Positions 37,868 to 51,014 are shown, numbered from the stretch's first letter. The stretch: 64,000 bases of DNA from Torreya grandis (GCA_037957365.1 JARHVA010000592.1:1873501-1937500), one strand, 5' to 3'. Notes: generated from the letters alone by a model not told the origin. Translations and numbers: made by a program.

Positions 37868-38580
37868 TATTGGCATGTTGTTGTCATTGATGTCAAAGAT
37901 GTATCATGTCAAAATAATAATATCAAGGTTAATGTCAAAGTTGACTAAGGATAGATGGTAGTATGTGATATGTCAAGGCACATAAGAGTGTTACATTGAT
38001 GAGAAGTGTCATAATTGGTGTGAGCTTGGAAGTTATAGGTAATGGAAGATGTTTGAAGATAACTAGTGTCTACATAGGAAGCCATATGACAAGATGCAAG
38101 AGAGAATTTGAAAATAACTAATGTTTTTTTTGTTGGTTTATGTCAAGGTTGATGTCAAGGTTTAATTTGTCAGTGTTGTCATTAATGGTTCTTGTAAATG
38201 TATGATGACAAGTAGGTCCTCAAAAGTGTTGTTATGAGCAAGCCCAGTTGGAAGTGTGTGTTGTGATAAGCTTATGAGCATTGAAGGTATGTAGTGTGAA
38301 AATATTATTGAAATGGTTATGAATGTTGTTATCTTATTTCCATTGTTGATAAATACATAGGTATCAATTCTTTGAGGTTAAGTGTTTAAGTAGCCTAATC
38401 CTAGGCATGGCATGAAGAGACCTTATAAGAAGATTTGAGCATGATGGATTGGTAATATGAGTGCACATAAGCATGAGTGGTTGTATGAGGTTTATTGATC
38501 ATGTATACAAGTCATTGAATCACTCATGAGATTCTCAGGGTGAGCCTATAATGATAGGACCCTCACACCAAGTCCACACC
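37868..38580 (+). repeat. Element D 3' LTR, part 1
   Basis: Begins TATTGGCATG (TGTTGGCATG in the 5' LTR) and matches 31728-32430. It stops at the insertion of element E. The last five bases ACACC form one half of E's target-site duplication. Confidence 0.88.
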
Positions 38581-39813
38581 TGTAGACACTTAAATCTGGC
38601 CACTAATAACCTCTAACCAAGCTTTTGAACAATTTCCACCCAAAATGCACAATTTAGCCTAAAAACACTCAAACATGCTAAATGATGTGAAAATGACATA
38701 TTCAAGTGTCAATTTTGGCTAAGGTATCACTAAATGGGGTAATACAATTAATGGGCCAGCTAACTTTGATCAGATCACTCTGAGTCAAAATGCCAATTTT
38801 ACACCTGGGTGCTCTGGATTGCTCTTTCCTATCAAATCTTATGCACAAGACACATGCCTTTTTTATTTTATATTTATAACATCCTAAATGGTATAACACA
38901 TCCAATGCATCTGAAATCACCTTTCAATTCCAATCTAGTCAAATTTTGGACCAATAATAAGGCATTCTGATCAATTTAAGTAATTTGTACACAAAGTACT
39001 TAAACATGCTTAAGAGATAATTAATCCAAATCAAGGCATAATCAAGAATTCAATATAAACTTGTTGAATAATTATTTTTGTAAATGAATATTGAATATCT
39101 ACATTATCAGGTGACCTCATTTCTTGGGAAGACATCCCTAGGCCATAAATGCGACAAATATCAGGATTCATGCCCTCCATACCTCATCAATGCCTTCCAT
39201 GATGCCCTCCATGCATATTAATTATCCCTTATTCCAATGTCATGATGAGGATAATTATAAAATTAATTCCAAAAATTGAATTAATCCTCAACCACACATC
39301 TCAATCTCAGGATGGACAGTTCAGGTTGATTCTAGACATTCTCAAAAAACTATAAATATGAGGCCTTACCACATCATTTTAAAGCTATTTTGGTGAAAAT
39401 TTATTATGCTCAAATATCTTCAAAAGTCTTGATAATGCAAATTTATAATGCACAAATGAGTCCAAAATCCATTTCAATTGGTGTTACCATGCCAAATTGA
39501 TTCTAAGCCAAGCCAAGCCACAAGCCAAAGGTGCCAAGGAGAGATGGAGGTAGCCAAGCTTCCATTTCCAAGGACTTCATGAGCACAAGCTAAGAAAGCC
39601 ACTACAACAAGCATTTTGGAGCATCCAAAGAAGGTAAAAGAGGATTTATTTTGCATTTTAGTTGTGTGTTTTATTCATGTTTATTAACTAAGCTCTCCCT
39701 AGTGTCTAGGCCTAGAGATGTTATGCTAGTTAGTGTGTTTATTTCATTTTGTTTTCATTTTGAAACTAACATCATACTAACCATCCTCTCTTGAGTCAAA
39801 TTTATAGATCACA
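38581..39813 (+). repeat. Element E 5' LTR, 1233 bp
   Basis: Starts TGTAGACAC and ends GATCACA. In the first 61 bases I count 9 differences from the 3' LTR by hand; later parts look closer. A TATA box (TATAAATATG at 39351-39360) matches TATAAATAGG at 54124-54133 in the other LTR. Confidence 0.95.
39351..39360 (+). promoter_or_regulatory. TATA box in element E LTR
   Basis: TATAAATATG followed by a GAGGCCTTACC stretch, conserved at 54124-54133 as TATAAATAGG plus AGGCCTTACC. Confidence 0.6.
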
Positions 39814-39816
39814 TTA

Positions 39817-39835
39817 TGGCACACCCAGTGGGACA
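39817..39835 (+). other. Element E primer-binding site
   Basis: TGGCACACCCAGTGGGACA begins three bases after the LTR. The TGG start and position fit a primer-binding site, but it is not the initiator-Met type. I cannot name the tRNA with confidence. Confidence 0.65.
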
Positions 39836-42467
39836 AGATGAATCTCACACATGAAGAAGATCATTTTGCAACTTTAAAATATTCATTTGGACCATTAAAA
39901 CTCTTATAAATTGATTTTCTAACTTTGTTTTACCATTTTTCTTTGTCACGGTAACCGATGTCAGTTATTAAGACTGAAATAAATTGGATAGATTAACCAA
40001 CATTGGTTCATAAAAAATAACATCATTTGGATAGTTGTCATCAGTCACATTGGCATAACCGATGTCAGTTAGATAATTGTCATCAGTTAGAAAATGTAAC
40101 CATCATCAGTTATATAACCAACATCGGTCACTGTGTTGTTCTTAAAACACAGACCTAAGAGCTCTTTTTTTTAAAGTTCATTATTTCAAACCTAAAAGAG
40201 ATTCAAGGCTAAAGGATATGCTAACATTTTTATTGTAGGACCAAGCTTGACATTTGCTAAAAACATGTTTTAGATCACCTTTTGCATGCTTAAAAATCAA
40301 ATAGGAACCTTTTTTTGGTGTTTAACAAAAAAAATTAGATGTTTATGGTAAATATTTTCAAATTTTTCAACTAAGACCAAGGGGTCAAATGAACACCACC
40401 TTATTTTCTATTTGGGCTTAAAAATGAACTCACCTTTTCAAGATTTTTGTATTCACTTAGTTGTTTAAATTAAATTTTGTTTAGCAAAAAGAGGCATGTT
40501 ACGTGTATGCTCTTCCATTTGTCCTCTTTAGGGAACCCTTGGAATCAAAAGTGCTATTCTTATTTCAAGTAGCCTAGTCCAAGGCTTAGAAATAAAGTCA
40601 TCTAAAGCACTCCCCAAAAACTCATGTGTTTGGGTGACCTTGAAAATGACCCTAAAGTCTTTCTACTTTCATGTTTTCTTTATTTTTATGAAAACTTGGC
40701 TTGTGAGGGGGACTTCATCACCTCTCATGAGTTCTCTATGGAAGCTTTGAACCAAGGTTTCACCTCCTAGCATTGCCTTCATTTGGCTCCTAATTGGAGT
40801 TGCACATGGGATGTAGCGGCACTTTGGACATCACACTACACTAAGCAAACAACAAGATATAGTGATTGTAAAAAAGACTAGACCTTTTTGCAACAAGCCA
40901 AGTGATACTGACCCAAAATCCATGATTTTATTTTGTATTATTTGGCATGTAATTCATTGTGCAATTAATTCCCCTAGAACTTTTGGAAACATGTTAGATC
41001 TTAGATAAATCCCCATTTTCCATGAAAGTATTGTTGGTGCAACGTGTGCCTCAAAGTCCATGCCACAGTACTATCATTTGAGAGAACAGGGGGTGTAAAA
41101 ACCCTACTATATAATGTGCATTTACTTTTGGATGAACACTTAAATCCTATCAAATGATGTATATTGATGGATTCCAATAATACCAAGCAACCTTGTTAGT
41201 TTAGGATCTAAGAGCGATTAATTAGTTGGTCTTGTCCTAGATTAAAGTCTTGTTTGAAGTCAAAACTTGGTGTAAACAAACAATTCAAACCAAACACATG
41301 GTCCTCATTTTTATTTGAATAAAGAGGTGTTAAGTTACCCACGTGAGATCATTGATTTGCCTTATTCAAAGTTCATCAAAAGCTTTGGAGTCATATCATC
41401 CACTTTGGCATAATTATGCTGCCCAATTGAGCCTAGACCTTTACTAAAGTTGTTTGAAGTCCTTCACTTATAATCTAAATTTAGAATTGCACCTTTATAA
41501 GTTCATAGGGTTGATGTGGTAAGTGGGTTCTCTATTTTCACTAAAATTGAGGGAACTTAGGTTTAATTTCCAATATGGGTTGAAGGTCATTTAAGACCCA
41601 TAATCATTTTCATCACTTGATAGACTTAAGCCATTTTATGCTAAACAATTGCACTTTGAGTCTATGCACCACAACATTTTGAGTCAAAAAAAGTAGTGTT
41701 ATGCTATCAAAATTATGGGAAATTGTCTTTGACTTAGATATTTTTTTAAACAAACTTTTTTATCACACCTTTTGGGTAGGGTAGCATCATTACACTACCC
41801 AAAACTTTTCAAATATTGTTTCATATACCCTCTTGCATAGATTTCAAATTTGTTCCTACATTTTTAAACCAATCCAAGTGTACTTTTGTGATCTTTTGTC
41901 TAACACAGTTATACTATTCACTTTTGTCTAGCTTGTTTGTCAAAAGAACCAAGTTTTATACCATTTTTTGTGAGAAAACAAACTATTTTTAAAGTGCCTT
42001 TTATTTCATACCTTATACCTAGTTGATCAAGTTCATGTCCAAAAATCAAATGCCTAGTGTTTGTTATAATTGTTTCAAATCTGTTAGATTAAAAAAATTA
42101 TCTATTTCAAAGTCTAGCTTTTGACGTCATTTGGCTAAAATTCATAGCACATTCCTTGTTTGAGCCTATATTTTGATGCCGCATTTGGCCAAAAGACCTA
42201 AAAAAATTTAAATTCTTAGATTAGACTAATTTTAAACACTTCAACCTTAGAGTTTAGAATTTTGATTTTTAGTCCATTTACTTGCTTATCTTTGTCTGAA
42301 TATTGAAACATTAGATACTTCATGCTAGCTTGTTTCCTCATAAATATTTACATAAAACTTTTGATCTTTTTGACAAATCTAGACCAAGTTGGAACATCAT
42401 CTATTTTAGATTCTATCCTTTTTAGAGTTTATAAAACTCTTTGACTTTTTACTACAAAGCATTGACT
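39836..42467 (+). other. Element E long leader before gag, no gene seen
   Basis: 2.6 kb without a sustained reading frame. A cluster of short related motifs around AACCGATGTCAGTTA and CATCAGTTA fills 39950-40135. The rest is T-rich unique sequence. Long leaders, sometimes with an extra ORF, are known for Ogre/Tat elements, but no ORF is visible here. Confidence 0.5.
39950..40135. repeat. Cluster of ACCGATGTCAGTTA-like motifs in E leader
   Basis: Variants of (T)AACCGATGTCAGTTA, AACCAACATTGGT and GTCATCAGTTA recur about every 15-35 bp, e.g. at 39952, 40004, 40067, 40090 and 40120. The central GATGTCAGT/ACATCGGT forms occur in both orientations. Confidence 0.6.
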
Positions 42468-45400
42468 ATGGATCCCAACATGCATTCATACACTCATAGT
42501 GGACTGATGTACAATCCAAGGATTAGTAATGTAGTTACATAGGAAGAAATGGTGCAAGACCCCTATAAGGATAATATTGCTTATGAGATGGATTCTTATC
42601 CCTCTTATAATACTCAATCACGGGCACAAAGCTAAGATCCATTAGCTAACTATCTAGTTAACACAACACCTTATTCAGAAGAAGACCAAGAACAAACCAC
42701 ATAATACCTAGCTACAATACCCACAGTGAATGAGTCAATTCTTCAATAGTCATATTCTACTAATACAGCTTCCACATATGATCAATTTTTGTTTGAGTGA
42801 TATTTTTTAAATAATAAAGATGAGATTTTGGTTAGATCCATAAAGGTAGGGTCCAAGTTTCCAACAGACTTCTCCCATGAGAATTTACTAAGTCTAGTAA
42901 GAGTGCCACAAAATATCATTTACGATTAATAGGCTTCTTTTAGAAATTTTATGTCTCTAGTCCAAACAACATATCAAGACCCTAATTTATCTAATCAAGG
43001 CAAAAACATAATGGAAGATCACTTAACCAAATGCAGATAGCATATCAAACCTACCTAAATCTAGCACATGATTTCAATCAAATGAACATGGTGAGTAAGA
43101 CTCTTATTAACCTAGTTCCATTAATAGGAGTGTTGATAGAGTTAACTAGACAAGAGAATCTAAGTTCTGACCCATTCATACAAACTAATTCGATAGATAA
43201 CTTGATGCATATGCTCATTATTTAAGAAGTATATTCAACCTCTACATAGAATAGTGAGCCAAATGTAGTGGACAATGTGCAAACAACATCTAATCCCAAT
43301 CAAAGTGGTACTAAAGCACAAACAACTAGCCAACAACATGTGTATGTAGTTCATCCCATGAGTGGATCATCATAATAGGGAATAGGAGTTTCTACACCCC
43401 AAACTCAAATGGTTGCTTCCTCAAGTGTACAACCTATAGGATTAGGTAATCAAACAACAACTAATGTCACACCTCAATGATAGAATATGATGAACCCTAC
43501 TCCTTCTCAATAAGTAATGAGTAGTATTCCACAACAACATGCACAATCTAGTGTATCAATGCAATAGAGGAAAAATACATTACCACCTCAATCAGGGGAA
43601 TAAATGTTCCATCTCACTAGATAATAACAAACATACCTCTTCAGTCATAGACTAATATGCTAATCCAAAACCAAGCAATGACTAGTCAACAACATGTATA
43701 TATTAGTCAATGACAGATGCTGAATCTGTAACCTATTTTCACTTCCTCATAAGGATTCATGCAACAAGCAGGTCCCCATGTTTCTCAAGTACCTACTAGA
43801 CAACCATTGGTTCAAAATGTGCCACAAATTCAGATATAAGGTCTTGGTCCACAAGTTCCCACTTGACATCAAGGTTAAATTAGTTGGCAACATGTGCCTT
43901 TTCAACCACAGTAGGCATAGTATAGTTATATCCCTCCATGCCCCCAACCACAAAATCCTCCAAGTTAAACCTTTATCACCAACCCAAACCAAAATATCAC
44001 ACAACCAATTGTGAAATTTCAAGTACATCCTAATCTATGTATGTGTATTCTTGGTCCATTATCTAACCAAACCAATGTACCCTAATAAGTATTTCCATCA
44101 TACCCTAGTCAAAGTGTCCCACTTATGACCTCCCAACCATCTACCTAAACCAATATTCTCCCTAAAACCAATGTTCCTTCCAATTTCCTATCCCAAGAAT
44201 TACAATAGATGAAGGATGTAATTATTGCCATTCAAGCTGGGAAATAAACTAAAAAGTTCAAATTGGATGACATGTGTTTCTACCCATTCAACATGGAGTA
44301 TTTGTAGATACCATTTCCTTCAAAATACAAACCACTAAGATTTGACAAATATAAAGGGAACGGTGACCCCAAAGCTCATTTGACTGAATTCTTTGTCACA
44401 TGTCAACCAGTGACATATAACAACATATACCTTTTATTGTTGTTTCTAAGGAGGTTGGCTGGACAAGCCTTGGAGTGGTTTTTAAAGTTTCTCAAAAATT
44501 TATTAACAAATTTTGATGATCTTTATGATAAGTTTTTGTAACACTTTTCCTATAATCTCAAGCATGATATTTGATAAGTGGACTTAACACAAGCAAATCA
44601 AAAAACTGGTGAGAGTTTTAAAAGTTATTTATAATGATGGAGAGTCTTTTCAAGTTATTTCACCCATAGTTTACTAGATAAAAAATTAGTCACTGTGTTT
44701 ACTAAAAATTTACATTGTGAGATGGCTTACCATTTGGAACTAAAATGTACCCATACTTTCAAAGAGATCATTGATAAATGTTTGTTGATCGAGTGAGCAC
44801 TCATCAATAAAGAAGTCATCAAGCTTAATTCAACTAATCAAAATAAAGGTACCAATTAGGGAAGTGGCCAACATCAACATCCTATTCAAGTACAAGCATC
44901 ACAATTGGCACAAGCCAATAACCAAGAAAAATCAAAGCAATTCAACCGCAATAGGAATGTTGTGGGAAATCGAGTAACCAAATCCCATTATGTCCAAATG
45001 GTGAAAATGTCATCTACACCACTTTTTCAGCTTAATCCTACCTAGAAACCTCTCCAACCAATTCTACAAGCACAACAACCAAGACCTACACAAAAAATAT
45101 AGCAGCTTTTACCATTGCAAACCCCTCCTCTTAGGAGAACCATGCCTACACATCATGTCTTTAGTGACCTAGAAGAACCTATTGAGTCTATATTTCACAA
45201 GACTATTGTTGTTAATCTGATTAGTTAGCCTATACTAAAGCATTATCTACAAGGCATTTCTTATCCTGATTGGTACCATGAAAACAAATTTTGTGACTAT
45301 CATCGGGTCAATGGGCATAATCTACAAAGATGTGTCTAAATCAAGCATTTAATTGAGAATAAGTTGGAGAATGGGGAGATAACATTGGATAATGGTGCTT

Positions 45401-45480
45401 CCACTTCTAATCAAACTCTTGGGATTAATCAAAACCCCTTTCCCTAACATAACAATCAATAGTATAAAAATGATCAGTAA
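42468..45480 (+). pseudogene. gag: Element E gag with Gln-rich N-terminal region
   Basis: Structural protein. From the ATG at 42468 (MDPNMHSYTHSG) the frame passes through a Pro/Gln/Ser-rich region of about 560 codons with a frameshift near 43030. The gag core follows at 44300-44830: FDKYKGNGDPKAHLTEFF, AGQALEWFLKFL, FLQHFSYNL-like, then EMAYHLELKCTHTFKEII. A Tat-type zinc-binding motif CDYHRVNGHNLQRC starts at 45292. Stops are dense in the Gln-rich part because CAA and CAG codons became TAA and TAG. The mutational pattern explains the breaks better than indels do. Confidence 0.85.
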
Positions 45481-46319
45481 CAACAATAATGGCTAGTGTC
45501 GCAATAAAATCAATAGTATCAAAATCAGAGGCTGAACCAACAAAATCAACAAAATTAGTAACAAAACCCACAATGATAGAATAATGGACAAAACCAAGGT
45601 CAAAATGCTAACAACCAACAAACCTACCATGCAATTACACATGACTACAATAGGGTTGTAGGTCATATTATAGGGGGTAGCATTAATACCATCTCCATTA
45701 ATCCTAGACCAATAACTAATCATCCTAGACCATTGTTAACCAACAACATTCAACCAAATTACATGGATAATCCTTCTTTGATGTGAGAGTGTATATAGGC
45801 AAACCAACAAATTAGGAATTTCCCTTTTGGACCCTATATCAACAACTCATTCTTTCCACATGACCACATGCAAGTACACCAGTAACTAAGACTTGTCCTA
45901 TCTGGTCCCACACCATTCCCAACATTTATTAGAAATAATGGTCCAGTATTTAATCTTGATTGTGTAATCACAACTCAGAGGTCAAATATTACTATCCTAG
46001 GCCCATAACCATCTACCACTTTGCCTGTCATCCAACCAACTGTTCAGCCTTAGAATAAACCATTCACTATTGACCAAGACAAGAAGTTTGATATTGTGGA
46101 ACAATTATAGAAGACACTAGCATAAATTTCTATTTTAGATTTGATACTAATGTTAATAATCCACAAGAACATCTTGAATTATTTTTTGACCCAATCCACT
46201 ATTGCTAGTGACATATCCCCTGATGAATTTTAAGCTTTGGTTGGACACCTAGCTCTAGCCCAACAAGTCACATTCAACCAAAGTGATATGTCTTCCCTTG
46301 GCCCACTCCATAATAATCC

Positions 46320-46780
46320 ATTATACATATAAGTTTATATAAAGTGGCATAAAGTGAAATGTGTCCTTATATAAAATAGATCAAGCCTCAACATAGTGTC
46401 TCTAAAGCTCATCAAGCTTCTTGGATACACAATGGTAGATCTTCAACCAGAAGCAATAACCATCAAAGCCTATGATAATTAGGAAAGAGAGTCACAAGGA
46501 ACCATTAGTTTTCTAATTATCATTGGAACTTTGACCCATGATACAATTTACCATGTGCTAGATCTTGATTTATCATATAATATGATTCTAGGTAGGCCTT
46601 GGTTACATGAGATTCATGCAGTCCCATCAATGCTACACCAATGTATCGAGTTTTCCCACTCAGGGATGGAAGTGAATATTCTAGGAGATTTACACCTATA
46701 TGAACACTACAAGCATCTTGAGGCCAAATTTCAAATCTATAATTATCAGTACAACATGAATCTAAGTTCTAAGTAGGATA
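46320..46780 (+). pseudogene. Element E protease
   Basis: Retropepsin domain. SSLNIVSLKLIKLLGY follows the position of the active-site Asp, which now reads a stop (codons LI-stop-NRSS where LIDNGSS is usual). The C-terminal block is intact and open from 46531: HDTIYHVLDLDLSYNMILGRP, then WLHEIHAVPSMLHQC. This is typical of Tat-lineage proteases. Confidence 0.8.
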
Positions 46781-48239
46781 AAGGAAAGGCTATACTTATT
46801 GATCCTTTACTAGATAATTTCATAGATCCTAATACCTTGGATTCCCTTTCCCACATGCCACCTCCTAAAGCTTTTAATTATTTCACCAATTCAGATAATA
46901 GATTGAGAGAGTATGTGACCCATGATACATTTCATATTTCCAATATTTCTTAACATTTGAAAACCTTTGGGTGACCTAAAGTCAACCCACATATGCATTG
47001 GAAACAAAAGAACATAGATAAGGGACCTGTCACATTTGTACCAACATCTGGCCTAGCACTCGACCCTCTTGAAGGGGATGAATCATGGTTATACAATTAT
47101 AACCAAGCTAATTGTTTTAAAAATGCAAAGTATCATATTCCTAATAGGATCATGGAGCATCATAGTTATGAAAGAAGAAGCCTCAGATCGAATCATCAAA
47201 GAACGATCGAGCCAATTTCCATGACTAAGTATGAAAGACCTTATGGACTTGGATTTAAACCATCTAGGGGTAACCCTATATATCTTATTCAAACTTCATT
47301 GCTAGCGACTAGTGATGATGATGTCAATAGTGAATTAGAGCTTGATCATTGCCTTACCTTTGATAACCTAGTTGAAACCAACTTGTTTGATAACAATGCC
47401 ATTTGTACCCTTACCCTGGCCATTCATCAAAACCTTTTGCCATTATATTATCCCCAACTGATAGGTTGGAACCAACAAGAATCTAGTAAGTTGATTGATG
47501 AGTTTTAGAATGATGAGGCATATATGACTTTTTAGGCCTTAGAGACAACATTTCATTGGGAGATCACAAATTAAGATTCTCAATCACATTAGATCCTACA
47601 GCCTATTTTGGAGAGTGAGTGAAAACCCTTAGCCAAAAACAAATATGTAAAACATTGAGGTCCCCAAGTGAAAACATCTTTGAGGCATTTTCTAACCAAG
47701 GAAAAAGTAAAGATAAAGGCCAGTCTAGTGGTGAAAACCTGTTTCAAGTGACATTACATGGGGGTGTTTATTTTTCTTTGAATTTAGACCAGGAGACCAC
47801 CAACGATGAACTTGCCTATGGATCCAAGTTCATCTTTGAGCAACAACAAGTATTTGATCAAATTATTCAAGAATTTTCAACTTTTTTTGTCACATGGCTA
47901 GATCTCCCATTAGGGAATTTAGATTCATTATGCCTAGGAGAAGTTGAAGAACAAGTCCTAATAGAGGACCCTAACATAATCCAATAGTTCAAGTCATTAC
48001 CTACTATCCTAGAAGATGATTTGACCCTTCTAGTCGAAGATACAATAGAGGTAAATATCAAGATTCCATCAAACCTAAAATAGATAAAATTAGGCACATC
48101 CCTCATTGAGGAGGAACATGACATCTTTACAGGTCTATTGAAATAACTTGTAGATATCTTTGCAGGGGCCTATTCTGACATGCTAGGTTTAGACCCCACC
48201 TTGGTTCTAACCACCTTGTGGTTAATATTGACACCAAAT
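46781..48239 (+). pseudogene. Element E protease to reverse transcriptase linker
   Basis: Two open stretches (46993-47508, 171 codons; 47619-47987, 122 codons) in different frames. They hold the divergent linker found in Tat pol proteins: GLGFKPSRGNPI-type text (KYERPYGLGFKPSRG) and an acidic region. No catalytic motif is expected here. The frame changes near 47600. Confidence 0.6.
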
Positions 48240-48960
48240 TAGTAAAAAAAAATGTAAAATACATCTTTGCATTACTATATTGGTAAATAAAGAGTTGGAA
48301 AAACTCTTAGAAGTAGGATGTATCTGATCCATTGACTACTCAAAATAGATCTCTAATGTGGTACTTATTAGTAAAAAACCTGAAAGGATCAAAATTTGTA
48401 TTAATTTTCAAAACATCAATAAATCTTATCCTAAAGATGATTTTTGCTTACCTAATATCAACATGATCATTGACTCCATGGTAGGTTATGAGATACTTTC
48501 ACTCATGGATGGATTTTCATGATACAACCAGATCAAAATATCACCAGAAGACCAACATAAAATAGTGTTCACCACTCCATGGGGAACATTTTGTTATCAG
48601 GTAATGTCATTTGGCCTTAATAATGTTGGAGCTACATATCAAAGGGCCATGACTATCATATTCCATGATATGATGCATAATATTATTAAAGACTATGTCG
48701 ATGACATATTAGGAAAATTCAAAACTAGGGCTGACCATCAACCAATGTTGCATAAGATATTTGAATGATTACGAGAGTACAAAGTCAGACTCAATTCAAA
48801 GAAATGTGTGTTTAATGTAACATTAGCAAAATTACTTGGCTTCATTGCATCTCTTAGAGGTATTGAAGTTGAACCAACAAAAATATATGTTATAACTAAG
48901 ATGCCACCACTAACCAATTTAAAGTAACTCCATAGTTTGGAGTGTAAGATCCAGTCAATC
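48240..48960 (+). pseudogene. Element E reverse transcriptase
   Basis: Blocks in order: ELEKLLEVGCI, SNVVLISKKPERIKICINFQ, INKSYPKDDFCLPNI, SLMDGFS then a stop, YNQIKISPEDQHK, TPWGTFCYQVMSFGL and YVDDILGK with the catalytic YVDD at 48694-48705. The YVDD motif is intact. The usual MPFGLKNAGATYQ reads MSFGLNNVGATYQ. In-frame stops at several places destroy function. Confidence 0.9.
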
Positions 48961-49019
48961 TGATGCTTCTTCTCTCAATTAGTAGATAAGTGCCATCCAT
49001 TTACACACTTTTTGAAGAA

Positions 49020-49310
49020 GGGAGTTACATTTCAATTGGATGATCACTGCCAAATAGCTTTTCAATAACTCAAAGACTATCTTGTTAATCTACCTATTTT
49101 ATTACCTACTATGCCAAGAAATCCATTCTTGTTATACCTATCAGCTACCAACCATGTTCTAGGGGCACTCTTGGCTCAACATGATGACAATGAAAAAGAA
49201 CATGTCGTATACTACCTAAGCCATACCTTGGTTACATATAAACATAAATATGTTCCTTTTAAAAATACTTTTCTAGCCATGATCTTCACAGCTTAGAAAC
49301 TACGCCACAT
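49020..49310 (+). pseudogene. Element E RNase H
   Basis: LYLSATNHVLGALLAQHDDNE-type text followed by HVVYYLSHTLV and KNTFLAMIFTA corresponds to the plant Ty3/gypsy RNase H ('LYL...A.GALLAQ', 'YYLSR.L', 'CLAL.FA..KLRHY'). After KLRH the sequence switches to a copied piece of its own upstream DNA (see findings). Confidence 0.8.
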
Positions 49311-49499
49311 GATGACAATGAAAAAGTATCTAATATATAAAATAGATTTGCAAGGTAGAATGGCTAAATGGATCATGCTTCTCAGTGAGTTTGACATAAA
49401 GTACCTAATCCATACCTTGGTTACATATAAACATAACTATGTTCTTATTGCACATTCAAAAAGTTTATGGTGATTCTTAGTTAATCATCAATCACGTGA

Positions 49500-49660
49500 C
49501 AGATTATTTTTAGACCAAAGATGACAAGCTAGTTCCATATAAATCCATGGTCAACACTCTTAAGCAACAAATTGCCAACATTCAGTTTGAGAACATACCA
49601 ATGGCTAGTAACAAAACTGTAGATGCCATGGCTACTATTGGCTCTCTAATTCAAAAAATA
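49500..49660 (+). pseudogene. Element E remnant of a second, archaeal-type RNase H
   Basis: KLVPYKSMVNTLKQQIANI followed by FENIPMASNKTVDAMATIGSL matches the C-terminal end of the extra RNase H domain known in Tat elements ('LVPY...L', 'HVPR..N..ADALATLAS'). Its N-terminal half is missing between about 49420 and 49500, so a deletion is likely. Confidence 0.6.
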
Positions 49661-49859
49661 GATAAATCTAGAGAGTATTAGTTCCTCGTTGAGTATTTTT
49701 TAGCACCAACTCATGAACTTTCAACTGTTGCAATGATTTGCGATATTATCGGTCCTAATTCTATCTAGTACTCAGACCTCTACAACTACCTTCATGACCA
49801 ATTCCTACCACCTAACCTATCTCAAAAACAAACCAAAGCCTTCATTCACATTTCACTCA

Positions 49860-51014
49860 TTATACTCTAGTTGGATCCACCCTTTACCATCATAGTTTTG
49901 ATGGAACTCTACTCCATTGTTTAACTTCGGTAGAGTCTACACTAGCATCAAGAGAAGTTTATAAAGGAGTATGTGGAGCTCATTCTAACAGGGTAGTCTT
50001 ATCCAAAAATATCTTAAGTACTAGTTATTATTGGCCTAAAATAGATGTAGATGCCACTGCATATGTAAAAAAAGTGTGATAAATGTCAATGACATGATAA
50101 TCTCATTCGTACCCTCATAAAAACTCTAAAACTGATGTTGACATCATGGTCATTTTTTACATGGGGACTTGACTTCATTAGGAAGATCAATCCCACTTCA
50201 TATGATGGCCATAAACATATCCTTACCACCATTGATTATTTCACTAAGTGGGTTGAAGCTATACCCCTCACTTACATGACTGGAAAGCAAATTTCTAAAT
50301 TCATCTTCAACCATCTCATTTTCCACTATGGTATCCCCTCTAACATTATATCTGATAATGGAAGATCATTCAAGAATATTGAAGTAGACCAACTATGTAC
50401 TGATTATAACATCACACAATATTTTTTTATAGAATATTACTCTCAAGGTAATGGCCAAGCTAAGGCATTTAAAAAAATCATTATCAATATTAGCAATGAT
50501 GTCGATCATGATTGACACTTATAGATATTCCCTACCCTTTAGGCATACCGTACCCATCATCATACTCCCATAAGAGCCACTCCATACTCACTTGTTTATG
50601 GTAATGAGGCCATCCTTCCCATTGAGGTCAAATTACCTTCATTGTGCATCTCTTTCAAGCATGTCCTAGATGATCATGACTATAGAGTAGCTCGCCCATA
50701 ATAACTAGACCTACTTTATGAAAAATGCACAGCCATGCTCAATAATTGTCAAGCATATCAGAACCAACTCAAAGGCCACTATAATTGGCATGTTAAGTAT
50801 AGAACATTTGAACTTGGTGATTGTGTTCTTAAATAAAACCAAAAGAATACCATGACTGAGAAGAATCATAAAGGTAAATTCAAACCAAACTAGATAGGGT
50901 ATTTCATCATTACTAAAAATTATGGATCAAGAACATACATGCTTGCCACACTAGATGGAGATGAACTTCCTGAGCTGATGAATATTATTCATGTCAAGTG
51001 GTACTATGCTTGAG
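49860..51014 (+). pseudogene. Element E integrase, catalytic Glu replaced by Lys
   Basis: Zinc-binding end KKCDKCQ-like near 50065, then the DDE core open from 50135 to 50515: GLDFIRKINPTSYDGHKHIL (first Asp), TIDYFTKWVEAIPL, IISDNGRSFKN (second Asp) and QGNGQAKAFKKI, where Lys (codon AAG at 50462-50464) stands for the catalytic Glu (usual QGNGQAEA). The C-terminal tail GELPE-type block, here GDELPELMNIIHVKWYYA, ends at a TGA at 51012-51014. Confidence 0.9.

Noticed and set aside
43747..44028. 93-codon minus-strand frame opposite E's gag
   Set aside because: It is the shadow of the Gln/Pro-rich gag region on the plus strand.
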